Assembly: GCA_024696725.1 (NCBI GenBank)
Contig: JAILGO010000006.1
Span: 1 to 22,295, forward strand
Origin: Eubacterium sp.
GTDB lineage: Bacteria > Bacillota > Clostridia > Oscillospirales > Acutalibacteraceae
DNA: 22,295 bases
Direction: 5' to 3'
Positions 1-9,021 of this stretch are shown one piece after another. How positions within the stretch are numbered: the stretch's first letter is position 1; each line of letters begins with the position of its first letter. Below the pieces are notes generated by a model. That model was given only the letters and a program-made list of their open reading frames with translations. It searched no databases and was not told the DNA's origin. The translations under genes were made by a program, and so were the position numbers.

Positions 1-28
1 AGAATTCCGCCTGCAAGATTTGATGGTT

Positions 29-574
29 TTACAGCTTTGCTATTGTTTCGTTTACGATTTCTTCGGGGTTAAAGCCGTCGACGTCGAGCATTTCAGCCTT
101 TACAAGCGTTGCTTTAGCGATACCGAGATAATTCTCGGCAAGCTCTTTAATATAACCGAAGCTGTAATCGGGAACGTACGGACCGCCCGCAGTTGTTACG
201 TATATAAGCTCGCTTGCTTTACAAAGCCCGTGAGGAGCGCCGTCGGAGGCGTATTCCGAAACGATACCCGTAACGTAGATATTTTCAATATAGAGCTTAA
301 GAAGCGACGGGAAGGATAAATCCCAGTACGGCGCGGAAACAACGATTTTATCAGCTGAGGCGAACTGCTTCGCGAGAGTAAACATACCGTTCGAATAATC
401 GCCCGACTCAATGAGTCCCGTTCTTTTTTCAAGCATTTCTTCGGAAAGCGGCTTAAGGCCAAGCGAGGGAAGATAAAGCTCCGTATACTCATTTCCGAGT
501 TTAGTAAGCAGCGCTCTTGCTATCCTATCCGTACGTGATTCGCTCCGCACGCAGCAGTTAATATATAAAATCAT
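29..574 (-). CDS. FMN-dependent NADH-azoreductase-like NAD(P)H oxidoreductase (flavodoxin-like fold)
   Basis: Predicted cytoplasmic flavoprotein that transfers electrons from NAD(P)H through FMN to quinone or azo-type acceptors. Seen: 181 aa; an N-terminal beta strand (MILYINCCVR) followed by an SR-containing FMN phosphate-loop region, the segment APYWDLSFPSLLKLYIENIY (about 81-100) matching the P-x-W-[ND]-x-x-x-P-x-x-LK pattern of AzoR/NQO-like proteins, and TTAGG near 127-131 where the family has its glycine-rich flavin loop. I chose the ATG at 574 rather than an in-frame ATG 21 nt upstream because the GGAG site lies inside that extension, correctly spaced for the internal ATG. It is divergent from the hydrolase gene at 694 and has its own extended -10 promoter with a palindrome across it. 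Length is slightly under typical AzoR (about 200 aa). The family is fairly sure; the substrate is unknown. Confidence 0.8.
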   Translation of the reverse strand: MILYINCCVRSESRTDRIARALLTKLGNEYTELYLPSLGLKPLSEEMLEKRTGLIESGDYSNGMFTLAKQFASADKIVVSAPYWDLSFPSLLKLYIENIYVTGIVSEYASDGAPHGLCKASELIYVTTAGGPYVPDYSFGYIKELAENYLGIAKATLVKAEMLDVDGFNPEEIVNETIAKL

Positions 575-599
575 AGCCCTTCTCCTTTCGTTCAAATCT

Positions 600-605
600 A
601 TTATA
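600..605 (-). promoter_or_regulatory. Extended -10 promoter of the azoreductase-like gene
   Basis: On the minus strand TATAAT is preceded by TGA, giving an extended -10 (TGATATAAT) about 25 nt upstream of the ATG. The -35 region is poor (CTGTTA or TGTTAA at 17-18 bp), as tolerated by extended -10 promoters. A perfect inverted repeat overlaps it. Confidence 0.6.
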
Positions 606-618
606 TCATAAATGATAT
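603..618. promoter_or_regulatory. Perfect 16-bp inverted repeat in a divergent promoter region (candidate operator)
   Basis: ATATCAT-AA-ATGATAT is a perfect 7-2-7 inverted repeat covering the -10 and part of the spacer of the azoreductase promoter. A repressor bound here would block that promoter. One half is also part of the extended -10, and the region is AT-rich, so chance symmetry is possible. No regulator gene lies beside it in the window. Confidence 0.3.
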
Positions 619-640
619 TGAATTAACAGCCTCAGTTGTA

Positions 641-669
641 TTGAAACAAAAGAGCGCTTGTGTTAAGAT
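641..669 (+). promoter_or_regulatory. SigA-type promoter of the 815-aa hydrolase-like gene
   Basis: -35 TTGAAA (641-646), exactly 17 bp spacer, -10 TAAGAT (664-669) with an upstream TGT forming an extended -10. It lies 24 nt before the ATG at 694, close to the strong AGGAGG site. Confidence 0.65.
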
Positions 670-693
670 AGCTTTAAGGACAGGAGGGATAGA

Positions 694-3141
694 ATGGACT
701 TTAAAATTCATATCGCCTACGGCTTTCACGTTAACTGTTATCACTCATACCGGGGAGATACAAACGACGAGCAGGGCTTCGGCTCGGATATAAGAATTAT
801 CCGTAAGATTATCGAGACGCTTGATAAGCTCAACACCGAGGGAATTCCCGTCAGGGGAACGTGGGACAGCGAAAACTTCTTTTCGCTTGAACAGATTCTT
901 CCCGAATACGCGCCCGATATAATTGAGGGAATGAAACGCCGCGTAAAAGAAAACGGCGACGAGAATATAATAATGGGCTACTCTAACGGCGCGCTCGGCG
1001 CAATGCAGGAAAACGAGCTCACGGCGTCTGTTGAGCTTGCGGTAACTAATCCGCAGGGCTCGGGACTCCGCGATATTTTCGGCGGGTGCGAGATGATAGT
1101 AAGACCGCAGGAGGTAATGTTTACGCCGTCTCAGGTGCATACATACAATAAGCTCGGCGTTAAAGCGCTCTGTCTTTATTATTCCTGCGTACCGTTTGAC
1201 GCCTTTAAAACTCTGATTCCGCTTCTTGACGACGAAAAGGCGTTCAATCCGCTGACCTTTGAATACAAGGGCGAAGGACTTACGGTGATTCCTACCTATT
1301 CAAACGCCGACGTGTGCGACGCGGGCTGTCTGCGCGCGTGGGTTAAGGAGCTTCGCGAAAAGCAGGAGAGCGGAGAAATAAAGAACGACCTGTTTATCTT
1401 TATCAATATGGACGCCGACGCGATATTCTGGGAGAGTCTTAACCTTCCCGTAATAGGTAACAGACTCGCGAATACCGACGGAATACACGGACTTGTTAAA
1501 GAGGTCGCCGACCTCGATTATATCGTATTCGATACGCCGGGCGGATATTTGAAGAATCACTCTCCCGTCGGAAACGTAAGCTTTACTCAGGATACTGCCG
1601 ACGGAAACTTTACGGGTTACGCATCGTGGGCTGAAAAGCCGTATAACCGTAAAATCTGGACCGCGATAGAAAGAAGCCGCGCCGCAGAAAAAGTCAAGTC
1701 CGACGAAACGGATTTTCTGAACAGAATCAAGCTTCTTTCAACTACTCATTTCGGACTCGCAACGCCCGTGCTGAATATCCAGCGCGAAACGGCGGCTAAC
1801 GCTCTCGCGGGCGAGCTTATAAGCTTTGCGGCGGACGGCGACGGAGAGCTTACGCTATACAATATCAGCGGCGGAACGCTTCAGTGCGTACAGCTTGCGT
1901 GCGCAACGGATAAACCGATTAAAATAGAGGCTGACGGGCTTAACGCTTATACCGTAGTACCCGTCAGAGCGAACAGCGTTTTCGTTATGCTGAGCTTCGA
2001 CAGCGTTAAGGACAGCTATAAGATTAAAGCTTCCGCTGCCGTGCTTCCGACAAACAGCCGGACGGAGCCGTTTACTCTTGAAAGCGGCGGAGCGAGGCTT
2101 GAATTCGGAGACGATAACCGCATTAAGAGCTTTATTTATAACGGCAGGCTTATAGGCGATAACGGCTTTCTTTCTTCGTATCTGACTTACGGCGGAAAGC
2201 GTTATGAATTCAGCTTTGACCGTAAGATAAGCGTTGATATTATCGGCGGAAAAGCTGTTCAGCTATACGGAAGGATTATGCTGCCCGACGCTCTTGAGCA
2301 GGGAAGCTTCAGCTTTACCTTCTTTACCTCCGACGCCGCGGAGGGAATATTCGTTCTCACGGACGTCAGCTATCCCTATACAGCCGAGCGCGACGCTATT
2401 TCAACTGAAAATTCAACGCTTGGAAGATATACGGATATGAAGTGGGAGGAAGCCGTACCGTTTTGTATTTCGTTTAAAAATACGGACTGCGTGTCGGTAA
2501 TCAAGCGTAATTTCGAGGGCGATATTTCCTCATTTTCCACGGCGTCCTACGGCGAAGCCGACGAGAAAAATAAAACGCTTGCTTCCTTTAACAATCAGCT
2601 TACGGCGGGCGCAGTAGGCGTAACGGACAAAAACGCGGGAATCCTTCTCGGCAGCGCGAGGGGAGTGCTGTCCTCGATGGCGTTCTGTCCTATGAGGTTA
2701 GCTGAGGGCGGTAAGGTTTTAATGAATCCGTTCGGCACGTTCTACGGAAATCAGAGACACCATAAAAACCGCTCGAATGACAGAATACCGCTCACCTATA
2801 CGCTTATAGCGCCTCAGGGTAAGAGCCTCGCTCCCGCTTATAACGGAAGCTCCGAGCGCGCGGTGATGTGTATTCTTCCGTTCGGGGGAGAAATGCCCGA
2901 AAGCGAGCGCTTAAATAAGCTGATTGCATTTTCCGACGGAGCCTTTGCAACGGGAAGCGACGGTATCCTTTCGCCCTTTAAAGACGAAAACGTTTCCGTT
3001 CACAGCGTGGACAACAAGCTTGAAAACGCAAAAATCCGCTCGCCGCTTATGAGCGGAATCAAAGGGAATCTCGGTAAATATATTGTACGCGGAGTAAGGG
3101 CTGTAAGCTATATCGTACGCCGTCAGAAAAACGCAAAATAG
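694..3141 (+). CDS. Putative GH38/GH57-like glycoside hydrolase (deacetylase-like barrel plus beta-rich C-terminus)
   Basis: Likely carbohydrate-active enzyme of 815 aa without signal peptide, so cytoplasmic. Seen: an N-terminal half with the look of a seven-stranded GH38/GH57/NodB-type barrel, with a His-containing first strand (H12, H17 in YGFHVNCYHS), a TWDSEN strand (W57, D58), PQEVMFTPSQ with E140 after a strand where GH57 enzymes carry their catalytic Glu, and NMDADAIFWES with D240/D242 as a candidate acid. The C-terminal half (about 360-815) is beta-rich, as expected for the sandwich domains that follow such barrels. The start is supported by AGGAGG 8 nt upstream of ATG. It is monocistronic, divergent from the flavoprotein gene and ended by a strong hairpin. 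Assignment rests on pattern, not on a search; family and substrate are uncertain. Confidence 0.55.
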   Translation: MDFKIHIAYGFHVNCYHSYRGDTNDEQGFGSDIRIIRKIIETLDKLNTEGIPVRGTWDSENFFSLEQILPEYAPDIIEGMKRRVKENGDENIIMGYSNGALGAMQENELTASVELAVTNPQGSGLRDIFGGCEMIVRPQEVMFTPSQVHTYNKLGVKALCLYYSCVPFDAFKTLIPLLDDEKAFNPLTFEYKGEGLTVIPTYSNADVCDAGCLRAWVKELREKQESGEIKNDLFIFINMDADAIFWESLNLPVIGNRLANTDGIHGLVKEVADLDYIVFDTPGGYLKNHSPVGNVSFTQDTADGNFTGYASWAEKPYNRKIWTAIERSRAAEKVKSDETDFLNRIKLLSTTHFGLATPVLNIQRETAANALAGELISFAADGDGELTLYNISGGTLQCVQLACATDKPIKIEADGLNAYTVVPVRANSVFVMLSFDSVKDSYKIKASAAVLPTNSRTEPFTLESGGARLEFGDDNRIKSFIYNGRLIGDNGFLSSYLTYGGKRYEFSFDRKISVDIIGGKAVQLYGRIMLPDALEQGSFSFTFFTSDAAEGIFVLTDVSYPYTAERDAISTENSTLGRYTDMKWEEAVPFCISFKNTDCVSVIKRNFEGDISSFSTASYGEADEKNKTLASFNNQLTAGAVGVTDKNAGILLGSARGVLSSMAFCPMRLAEGGKVLMNPFGTFYGNQRHHKNRSNDRIPLTYTLIAPQGKSLAPAYNGSSERAVMCILPFGGEMPESERLNKLIAFSDGAFATGSDGILSPFKDENVSVHSVDNKLENAKIRSPLMSGIKGNLGKYIVRGVRAVSYIVRRQKNAK

Positions 3142-3153
3142 AGAGAATAAATA

Positions 3154-3183
3154 AAAACCGCTCAGCTTAGGCTGAGCGGTTTT
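3154..3183. terminator. Bidirectional intrinsic terminator between convergent genes
   Basis: Perfect 13-bp stem AAAACCGCTCAGC / GCTGAGCGGTTTT with a TTAG loop. T-runs follow on both strands, so it serves the hydrolase gene (+) and the giant secreted protein gene (-), whose stop lies 9 nt away. Confidence 0.9.
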
Positions 3184-3191
3184 ATTATTAA

Positions 3192-6100
3192 TTATTTAAC
3201 TGTGAATTTAACCGTAATTGTCTTTGTGAGCTTATTGTAGTTTGCGTTGCCTGCGGCTGTAACCTTAATCTTAACCTTGTAGGTGCCCTTCTTTAAGGCC
3301 TTCTTAACGGTTATCTTACCCGTTTTCTTATTTACGGTTATGTTCTTATTGCCCTTTGCTTTCTTAAAGCTGAGCTTACCTTTTGCGTTCTTGACCGTAA
3401 TCGCTTTAGCGCGCTTAACCGTCAGGTTTTTCTTTTTAAGTTTAGCAAGCTTAAGATTAACCTTCTTCGCCTTTGCCGTCAACGTATTCTTCGCCTTTGC
3501 TATAGCGAATCTCTTAAGCGCCGTTCCCGTGTAGTTGCCCGCGCCCGTAATGATTACCGAAGCGCTGCCTGCGTTCACGTTATTATTATAGCTTACCGTA
3601 TAAGCTGAAGCCGGAAGGAGCTTTCCTCCGAGCGTTACGCTTATGTTCTGGGTAAACGGTTTACCCGTATAAACCTTATTCGTAACTCCGCTGATAACAG
3701 CCTTGCTTATATCGGACCTGTTAATCTTGAAGGTTCCTGTAAATTCGCCCTCGTAAACGCCTCTGCAGGTAATCTTATAGCTTGCGGTTCCCGCGTTTAC
3801 GTTGTTTGTATAATCAACGTCATAGGAGTCTTCGCTGAGCACGGTGCCGTCGTCAAGCGTGATTACGAAGTCCTGAGTAATCGCTTCGCCCGTGTAGGTC
3901 TTGTCAATTACTCCGCTTACTGTTGCATTGCTGATGTTAATAACGGGAGTAATAATTGTTGAAACCTTCTCGGACTCGTTTTGATTCTCATCCTTTGCAA
4001 ACGCACTGACCATAGTTGATGTGTCGGTTCCGAGATTTTCGCTGAACGAAAACGCGCCTTCGCTGTCCGCTGTTACGTTAAATGTCAAAACATCAACTGC
4101 GAGATATTCAGTTGTCTCATCCTCACCCGTTTCGTCATTGTGGTAAGTATCGGTATGCATAGTCGTTTTGTTGACATTCAACTCAACCTCTGCGCCGGGC
4201 TCGGTAGTACCGGTTACGGTATAATTGCCGTCCTTATCAGCGTAGAAGGTATCCTCGTCAAGCGAGATTACGGGAGCTACGTTATCTTTATTTACGTAGA
4301 GATAAGCAAGCGTTTCATCCGTTACGCCGTCGTGAGTATACTTAGCCGAGATTTCAAGCGAAATTGTACCCTCGAAATCGGGTATTCTGAATACGCCGGG
4401 TTCGATTTCGTCAAGCGGTAAGGAATAATCTTTACCTTCTGAATCGGTAAAGCCCGTCTGGCTTACCGTGATAACGGTATCGGACGATACGTCCGTATTG
4501 CCGTCCTTTGCGTTTTTAACGGTTACGGCGAAGCCGTCATTGTTTACCGTCGCGTTATATATTCCGTCAACAGGCTCAATCTCAATGCCGCCTATGCTTA
4601 CGTCAAAGGTTACGGGCTTATAAACGGGAAGAAGCAGAGCGCCGGTCTGTGCCTCCTCGCTGTACTCGTCGTACGAGGTTTCCTCTCCGTCGAGCGTAAT
4701 CGAGTTGGTCTTATATGCCTGAACGCCTACTTTATAGGTCTTTCCTGCCTCGAGAGCTTTAATACCCTGAGCGGCTTCCTTGCTGATTGTAACGGTTTTT
4801 CCGTTTCCGTTCGTTAAGGTTGCCTCTTCGCCGTCGCCGCCAACAGTCATAGCTATTTCGATAGAATAGGTTTCGGTCGCCTCGTCGTAAGCGAGTCCCT
4901 GAGTAGAAGCGAAGTCCTCGTTTGTAAGATTGAAGCCGCGCTCTGTGTCAACCCACTCGGAGCCGTTCTGCTCATAGATAGTGAGCTTATAGCCGTCGGC
5001 GTTATTAGCCTTCTTCCAGCTTGCCTTCATTGATTCGTTACCGATAAGCTCAAGAGTCGCATTTGTCGGAGCCGTCGGAACGGTTGTATTTACGTAGTGA
5101 TAAGTGCTCGGTGATACCCAGCTTGCTACGGGGATTTCAACCTCTTCGCTTTCGGTCGTTCCGTCCTCCTTCTCGGCGGTAACCGTTGTCTTCTCAACAA
5201 GAGCGGTGGTTACGTAGTAATCGTCGGTAGGAGCAACGTTGCCCGACCTGTTAAGAGTTACTATCTGAACTCCGTTAACGTTTGTAATAGGCTGACCCTC
5301 TACGATGTAATCGGTTGTAACCTGCTCTTCGCCCTTTTCGTTAACAGTCTTTTTGCCGAAGTAGGTATAAAGAGTGTAATCCTTTCCGTCCTCGGGATTT
5401 TCAATCTCTGCGCTTACGGTGTCGTTTGTAATCGAAGCGTTAAGTCCCGTTACGGGAGTGGTAGCAAGACCGTGAATATCGAAGTCAACTGCCGCCTTTA
5501 CCGTTGTTACGCCGCTGAGCTCGGCAGCCTTTTCCTTTGAAACCGACAGGAAAACTGCCTCTTTGTCGACGCTTCCGTCGTCTTTATAGGAGAAGGGACC
5601 TACCCAGTAGTTATAGCCTGTTGTATCGTCTCCGTTATTCATAACCTCGGGGAGACGCTTAAGGGTAGTAATCTTATTGCAGGAGATAGAATCCTCGAGC
5701 ATATCAATATCATCCGCGTCCTTCGGAACAACCGCAAGGATAAGGTCCTCGCCGTCGGCAATACCTGAGGTGTTAACTCTTACGGACTGTGAGTATTCGT
5801 TAAGAGTCGGATTGTAAGACGCGTTATGAACTCTTGTCTGAACGGGGGCAATATTTGCCGACGCAAAGGCTACAGCCTCTTCGCCGTCGGGAAGCTCAAC
5901 AACCTCGGGCTCGCCGAGCGCAACGGTTGTAACGCCTGCATTTTGTCCCTCGCTGTTGATAATAATATCGTCCCAGTTAACCTCGTCAAGGTCCTTGAAG
6001 AGTCTGCCCGTGAATTTAACCGTCTTCGGGAGAATATAGGTAATTCTTCCGTGAACGATACCGAGAGCGTGACCCTCCGCTACGATTGCGCCGGCAAGCT

Positions 6101-8837
6101 TTGCGTTCTTGAAGAAATCCGAAACGCTGCCCTCGGGGAATGCGCTCTGAGCGATAATCTTGAACTGAAGCGAAGCGCCGAGAATCGACTTACCGCCTAT
6201 TCCGGGGATACCCGCGGGGAAGTTAAGCGAGCAAGCCGCAAGACCGTATGTACCGATGTACATATACATCCAGTCAGAGCCGTCGGTTGCGCCGCCTGCG
6301 TATGTTTCAAGACCGAGACCGAAGTCTGCAGAAATAGTATTGTTAAAGAAGCTGAGCGGTCCCGAAAGCGGGTCGGGGTCGCCGTCCTTGAAGTTGAAAA
6401 TCTTGATGCCGAGACCGATATCGCCGCCGAAGGTTACGCCGCGGTAGGTCTTTGTCGGAATCGTTTTGGTACCGTAGGTTATCTCTTTACCCGTAAGGTA
6501 GATTCCCGCTTCCGCGCGGTCTATTACCTTAAGGGTTGACGGTCCTACCTTAAGACCTACGTCGGTACCGATAAGACGGAGCATACTCGGTCCTATCTTT
6601 GCTGTCAGCTTTCCGTCGATTACCTTAACGACCTGACCGGTAGTTGAAAGGGTAAGCACGACGGGAGGAATACAGGTATAGTTTCCGTCGATAGTTGACG
6701 CAAGACCGCTGATTCCTCCGCCGCCGCCCGTGATTGTTACGGCAGGAGTAGCGGGGGTTAAATCAATTCCAACGCCGTTTGTCATATTAAGTTCAAAGGA
6801 AAGCTTTTCGGGGCAGAGACGTCCGTTTTTAAGTCTTACAAGCGTTAACTGCGCCTGCGTTTTGAAAAGGTTTTTAACCGTGAGCTCGAACTTAAAGTCG
6901 TAGAGCTCCTCGCCCTTAAAGGTATTGACCTCGCCTTCCATGCTTGCGCCGCCGAAGCCGAGAACGTTGGGCTTTGCGTCCTTTTCGTCCTCGTCGTCGT
7001 CCTTGCCGGGAATTGAGGGAACCTTAAGCTTGCCCTTTGCGTGAACGCCGTTGCAAACGAACTGCGACTTAGTGTTGAGTCCGTAGCCGAGCTTAAGCAT
7101 TTCCATCTGGGCAACGAAAAGGTTAATCTTGAATTTACCCGTAAATACAAGGTTACCCGTTGTGTCAACGCTTGCGCCCTTGACCGATACGCCGTTTCCG
7201 GGAATGTCGATATTTATATATGCGCCGTTTTTATTCGGATTAATCCCGAACTTAACGCCGAGCTTGCTGTCATAGCCGTCGAAGGTAAGACCGCCGCCGT
7301 CCTTGGGAGTATAGAACTTAAAGGTCGGCGAGTTAAGCGAAATCCTGCTCTGGTCGAATTCAAGCGTTCCGTCGGGCTTCAGGCGGAAATAGCCGTTAGC
7401 AGCGTCCCAGTTAGCGGTAATCGACGGGCTGAGCGCCGCAACGCCCGCGTTGAATCTATAGTATTTAACCGAGCCGTCTTTGTTGGTTTCTACAAGATAC
7501 TGGCCTCTGTATTGCGCAACGCTCTTAATACCGTTAGCCTTTTCGTAAGAGGTAATAGCGTTTGTATCAGCTAAAGGAACGACCTTATAGAGCTGCTTGC
7601 CGCTCTGAACCTTATCGGGGAATACCGCAAGATACTGCGCGTCGCCCTTCATATCAAATTTGTCGGGCTGAATCTGTTGCTGCTGAGCCTCTTCCTGAGT
7701 GGAGAGGTTACGGTAGCCCCAGAGCGATGACGAAACAGCAGCAAGCTTCTGATAATAGTCGCTGTACCTCTGAATATACGCCGGCTCGGACTCGCCGTAT
7801 GTGGTAAGAGTATTGTTGGCGTAAGAAACCGATGCGGCATAATAGTTGTCGTGGCCTTCAACTCCGCCCGCCATACTGTAATAGTAATTTCTGCTTGCAG
7901 CAACAAACGGTGAAGCAAAGCCGTAGCTGTCGCAGTTTACCTCAAGAACGGTATCGGGTTCCGTTGCGCTTACGCCGTTTGAAATAACGGTACGCGAAAC
8001 AAGACCGTTGTATATGTTACATGTCTGAGCATTTACGGGAATATCCTTAAGCTGAGTGGCTGTTATTGATTCGTGTCCGGTCTTTGCGAAATTCTGAAAG
8101 TCCACTTCAAGACGGTAGAAGGTAACAGGCGAAACATTACCGTACATATCGCCGTCGCCCATTGCCATCTCTTTAGTTGAAGTGAGAACGGAAACGCAAC
8201 GCACGCCCCAGTTTACTGAATCGTCGTTCGGGTCAATCTTAACCTCGTCAAATTCCGTAGCCTGTGTGTCGCCCCCATTGAGCTTTACAAGGCTGAAATA
8301 CGAATTAAGAGTATAGGTTGAGCCCTCGCCTACAAGCCAATACTTTAGAGCGAGTTCTCCCGATACTGTATATGGATTTTCATCTTCTTCATACATCTTG
8401 AAAGAATCAGTTGCGTTATAACGAACATCAACTCTTGAAACGGAAAAGCCGCTGAATGTATCAGGTAAAAGCTCGTATCCCGTTGTGTCGACTTTGGCGC
8501 CCGCTTTCATATAGCGTAGATACTGAACGCCCTGGGCGTCAAGCTTGGTTTTATCCGAAGGCATAGTTGCTCTCGGAACGGTATGCGCCTTGCTGCCTAC
8601 CATAGCCATCTGATTAGCGGGGTTGGTTGACGCTATGCAGATATCAAAATGAATATAATCATTTTCAAGATAAGCATAGGTTTCCGTACCGGCTTTGAAG
8701 GTGCTGTGAGTTGTTCCGACGTCGTTCGGAACAATAGCGCCGATATAGGCATAAACCGCCGAAGGCACGCTGAAAAGCATCAGAAGCGCCATTAAAGAAG
8801 CGATTATGCTTTTAGTGATTCTTTTTACTATTTTCAT
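3192..8837 (-). CDS. Giant secreted multidomain surface protein (signal peptide, FN3/Ig-like repeats, Lys-rich C-terminus)
   Basis: Exported 1881-aa protein of unknown function. Seen: a Sec signal peptide with probable cleavage after AVYA (about residue 30); a long unassigned N-terminal region (30 to about 540); an acidic linker rich in D/E near 615; a glycine-rich beta region (about 690-1000); an FN3-like domain starting PTAPTNATLELIG (about 1250); an Ig/Big-like domain starting NVAPVISLDED (about 1515); two tandem repeats of about 70 aa with the pattern SGV-x-x-K-x-YTG ... NAG-x-AS (about 1637 and 1714); and a C-terminal segment of about 100 aa that is one third lysine. No LPXTG, dockerin or transmembrane tail is seen; the Lys-rich end may hold it electrostatically at the cell wall. 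The ATG at 8837 has AAAGGAG 8 nt upstream; an in-frame GTG two codons earlier is too close to that site. A single-gene transcript with a good promoter; role in adhesion or polymer binding is inference. Confidence 0.75.
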   Translation of the reverse strand: MKIVKRITKSIIASLMALLMLFSVPSAVYAYIGAIVPNDVGTTHSTFKAGTETYAYLENDYIHFDICIASTNPANQMAMVGSKAHTVPRATMPSDKTKLDAQGVQYLRYMKAGAKVDTTGYELLPDTFSGFSVSRVDVRYNATDSFKMYEEDENPYTVSGELALKYWLVGEGSTYTLNSYFSLVKLNGGDTQATEFDEVKIDPNDDSVNWGVRCVSVLTSTKEMAMGDGDMYGNVSPVTFYRLEVDFQNFAKTGHESITATQLKDIPVNAQTCNIYNGLVSRTVISNGVSATEPDTVLEVNCDSYGFASPFVAASRNYYYSMAGGVEGHDNYYAASVSYANNTLTTYGESEPAYIQRYSDYYQKLAAVSSSLWGYRNLSTQEEAQQQQIQPDKFDMKGDAQYLAVFPDKVQSGKQLYKVVPLADTNAITSYEKANGIKSVAQYRGQYLVETNKDGSVKYYRFNAGVAALSPSITANWDAANGYFRLKPDGTLEFDQSRISLNSPTFKFYTPKDGGGLTFDGYDSKLGVKFGINPNKNGAYINIDIPGNGVSVKGASVDTTGNLVFTGKFKINLFVAQMEMLKLGYGLNTKSQFVCNGVHAKGKLKVPSIPGKDDDEDEKDAKPNVLGFGGASMEGEVNTFKGEELYDFKFELTVKNLFKTQAQLTLVRLKNGRLCPEKLSFELNMTNGVGIDLTPATPAVTITGGGGGISGLASTIDGNYTCIPPVVLTLSTTGQVVKVIDGKLTAKIGPSMLRLIGTDVGLKVGPSTLKVIDRAEAGIYLTGKEITYGTKTIPTKTYRGVTFGGDIGLGIKIFNFKDGDPDPLSGPLSFFNNTISADFGLGLETYAGGATDGSDWMYMYIGTYGLAACSLNFPAGIPGIGGKSILGASLQFKIIAQSAFPEGSVSDFFKNAKLAGAIVAEGHALGIVHGRITYILPKTVKFTGRLFKDLDEVNWDDIIINSEGQNAGVTTVALGEPEVVELPDGEEAVAFASANIAPVQTRVHNASYNPTLNEYSQSVRVNTSGIADGEDLILAVVPKDADDIDMLEDSISCNKITTLKRLPEVMNNGDDTTGYNYWVGPFSYKDDGSVDKEAVFLSVSKEKAAELSGVTTVKAAVDFDIHGLATTPVTGLNASITNDTVSAEIENPEDGKDYTLYTYFGKKTVNEKGEEQVTTDYIVEGQPITNVNGVQIVTLNRSGNVAPTDDYYVTTALVEKTTVTAEKEDGTTESEEVEIPVASWVSPSTYHYVNTTVPTAPTNATLELIGNESMKASWKKANNADGYKLTIYEQNGSEWVDTERGFNLTNEDFASTQGLAYDEATETYSIEIAMTVGGDGEEATLTNGNGKTVTISKEAAQGIKALEAGKTYKVGVQAYKTNSITLDGEETSYDEYSEEAQTGALLLPVYKPVTFDVSIGGIEIEPVDGIYNATVNNDGFAVTVKNAKDGNTDVSSDTVITVSQTGFTDSEGKDYSLPLDEIEPGVFRIPDFEGTISLEISAKYTHDGVTDETLAYLYVNKDNVAPVISLDEDTFYADKDGNYTVTGTTEPGAEVELNVNKTTMHTDTYHNDETGEDETTEYLAVDVLTFNVTADSEGAFSFSENLGTDTSTMVSAFAKDENQNESEKVSTIITPVINISNATVSGVIDKTYTGEAITQDFVITLDDGTVLSEDSYDVDYTNNVNAGTASYKITCRGVYEGEFTGTFKINRSDISKAVISGVTNKVYTGKPFTQNISVTLGGKLLPASAYTVSYNNNVNAGSASVIITGAGNYTGTALKRFAIAKAKNTLTAKAKKVNLKLAKLKKKNLTVKRAKAITVKNAKGKLSFKKAKGNKNITVNKKTGKITVKKALKKGTYKVKIKVTAAGNANYNKLTKTITVKFTVK

Positions 8838-8870
8838 AAACACTACTCCTTTATATGTTTATTTTATTTT

Positions 8871-8899
8871 ATTATAGCTTTTTTTACTTGATTTGTAAA
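8871..8899 (-). promoter_or_regulatory. SigA-type promoter of the giant secreted protein gene
   Basis: Minus strand: -35 TTTACA (8894-8899), exactly 17 bp, -10 TATAAT (8871-8876), about 34 nt upstream of the ATG. Five of six -35 bases and all -10 bases match consensus. Confidence 0.8.
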
Positions 8900-8964
8900 T
8901 TAAAAATTTTATGAACAACTCGGAAGGTGTGTCTGCATACTTAACGATTGTATTATAAAGCAGG

Positions 8965-8994
8965 CGTTTCCGATATCCGTAAGATAAGGAAACG
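8965..8994 (-). terminator. Hairpin downstream of the nitroreductase gene, possible weak terminator
   Basis: CGTTTCC pairs with GGAAACG (7 bp), with an inner TATC/GATA pairing, starting 27 nt after the nitroreductase stop. No clean U-run follows on the minus strand (CCTGCTTTAT), so it could instead be an RNA-stabilising 3' hairpin. Confidence 0.35.
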
Positions 8995-9021
8995 TGAGAA
9001 TCCGCCGTATATGTTAATTTG

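Noticed and set aside
5826..6539. 237-aa open frame on the plus strand inside the giant secreted protein gene
   Set aside because: Antisense shadow of a clearly coding frame; no ribosome binding site, no recognisable motif, and composition typical of reverse-complemented codons.
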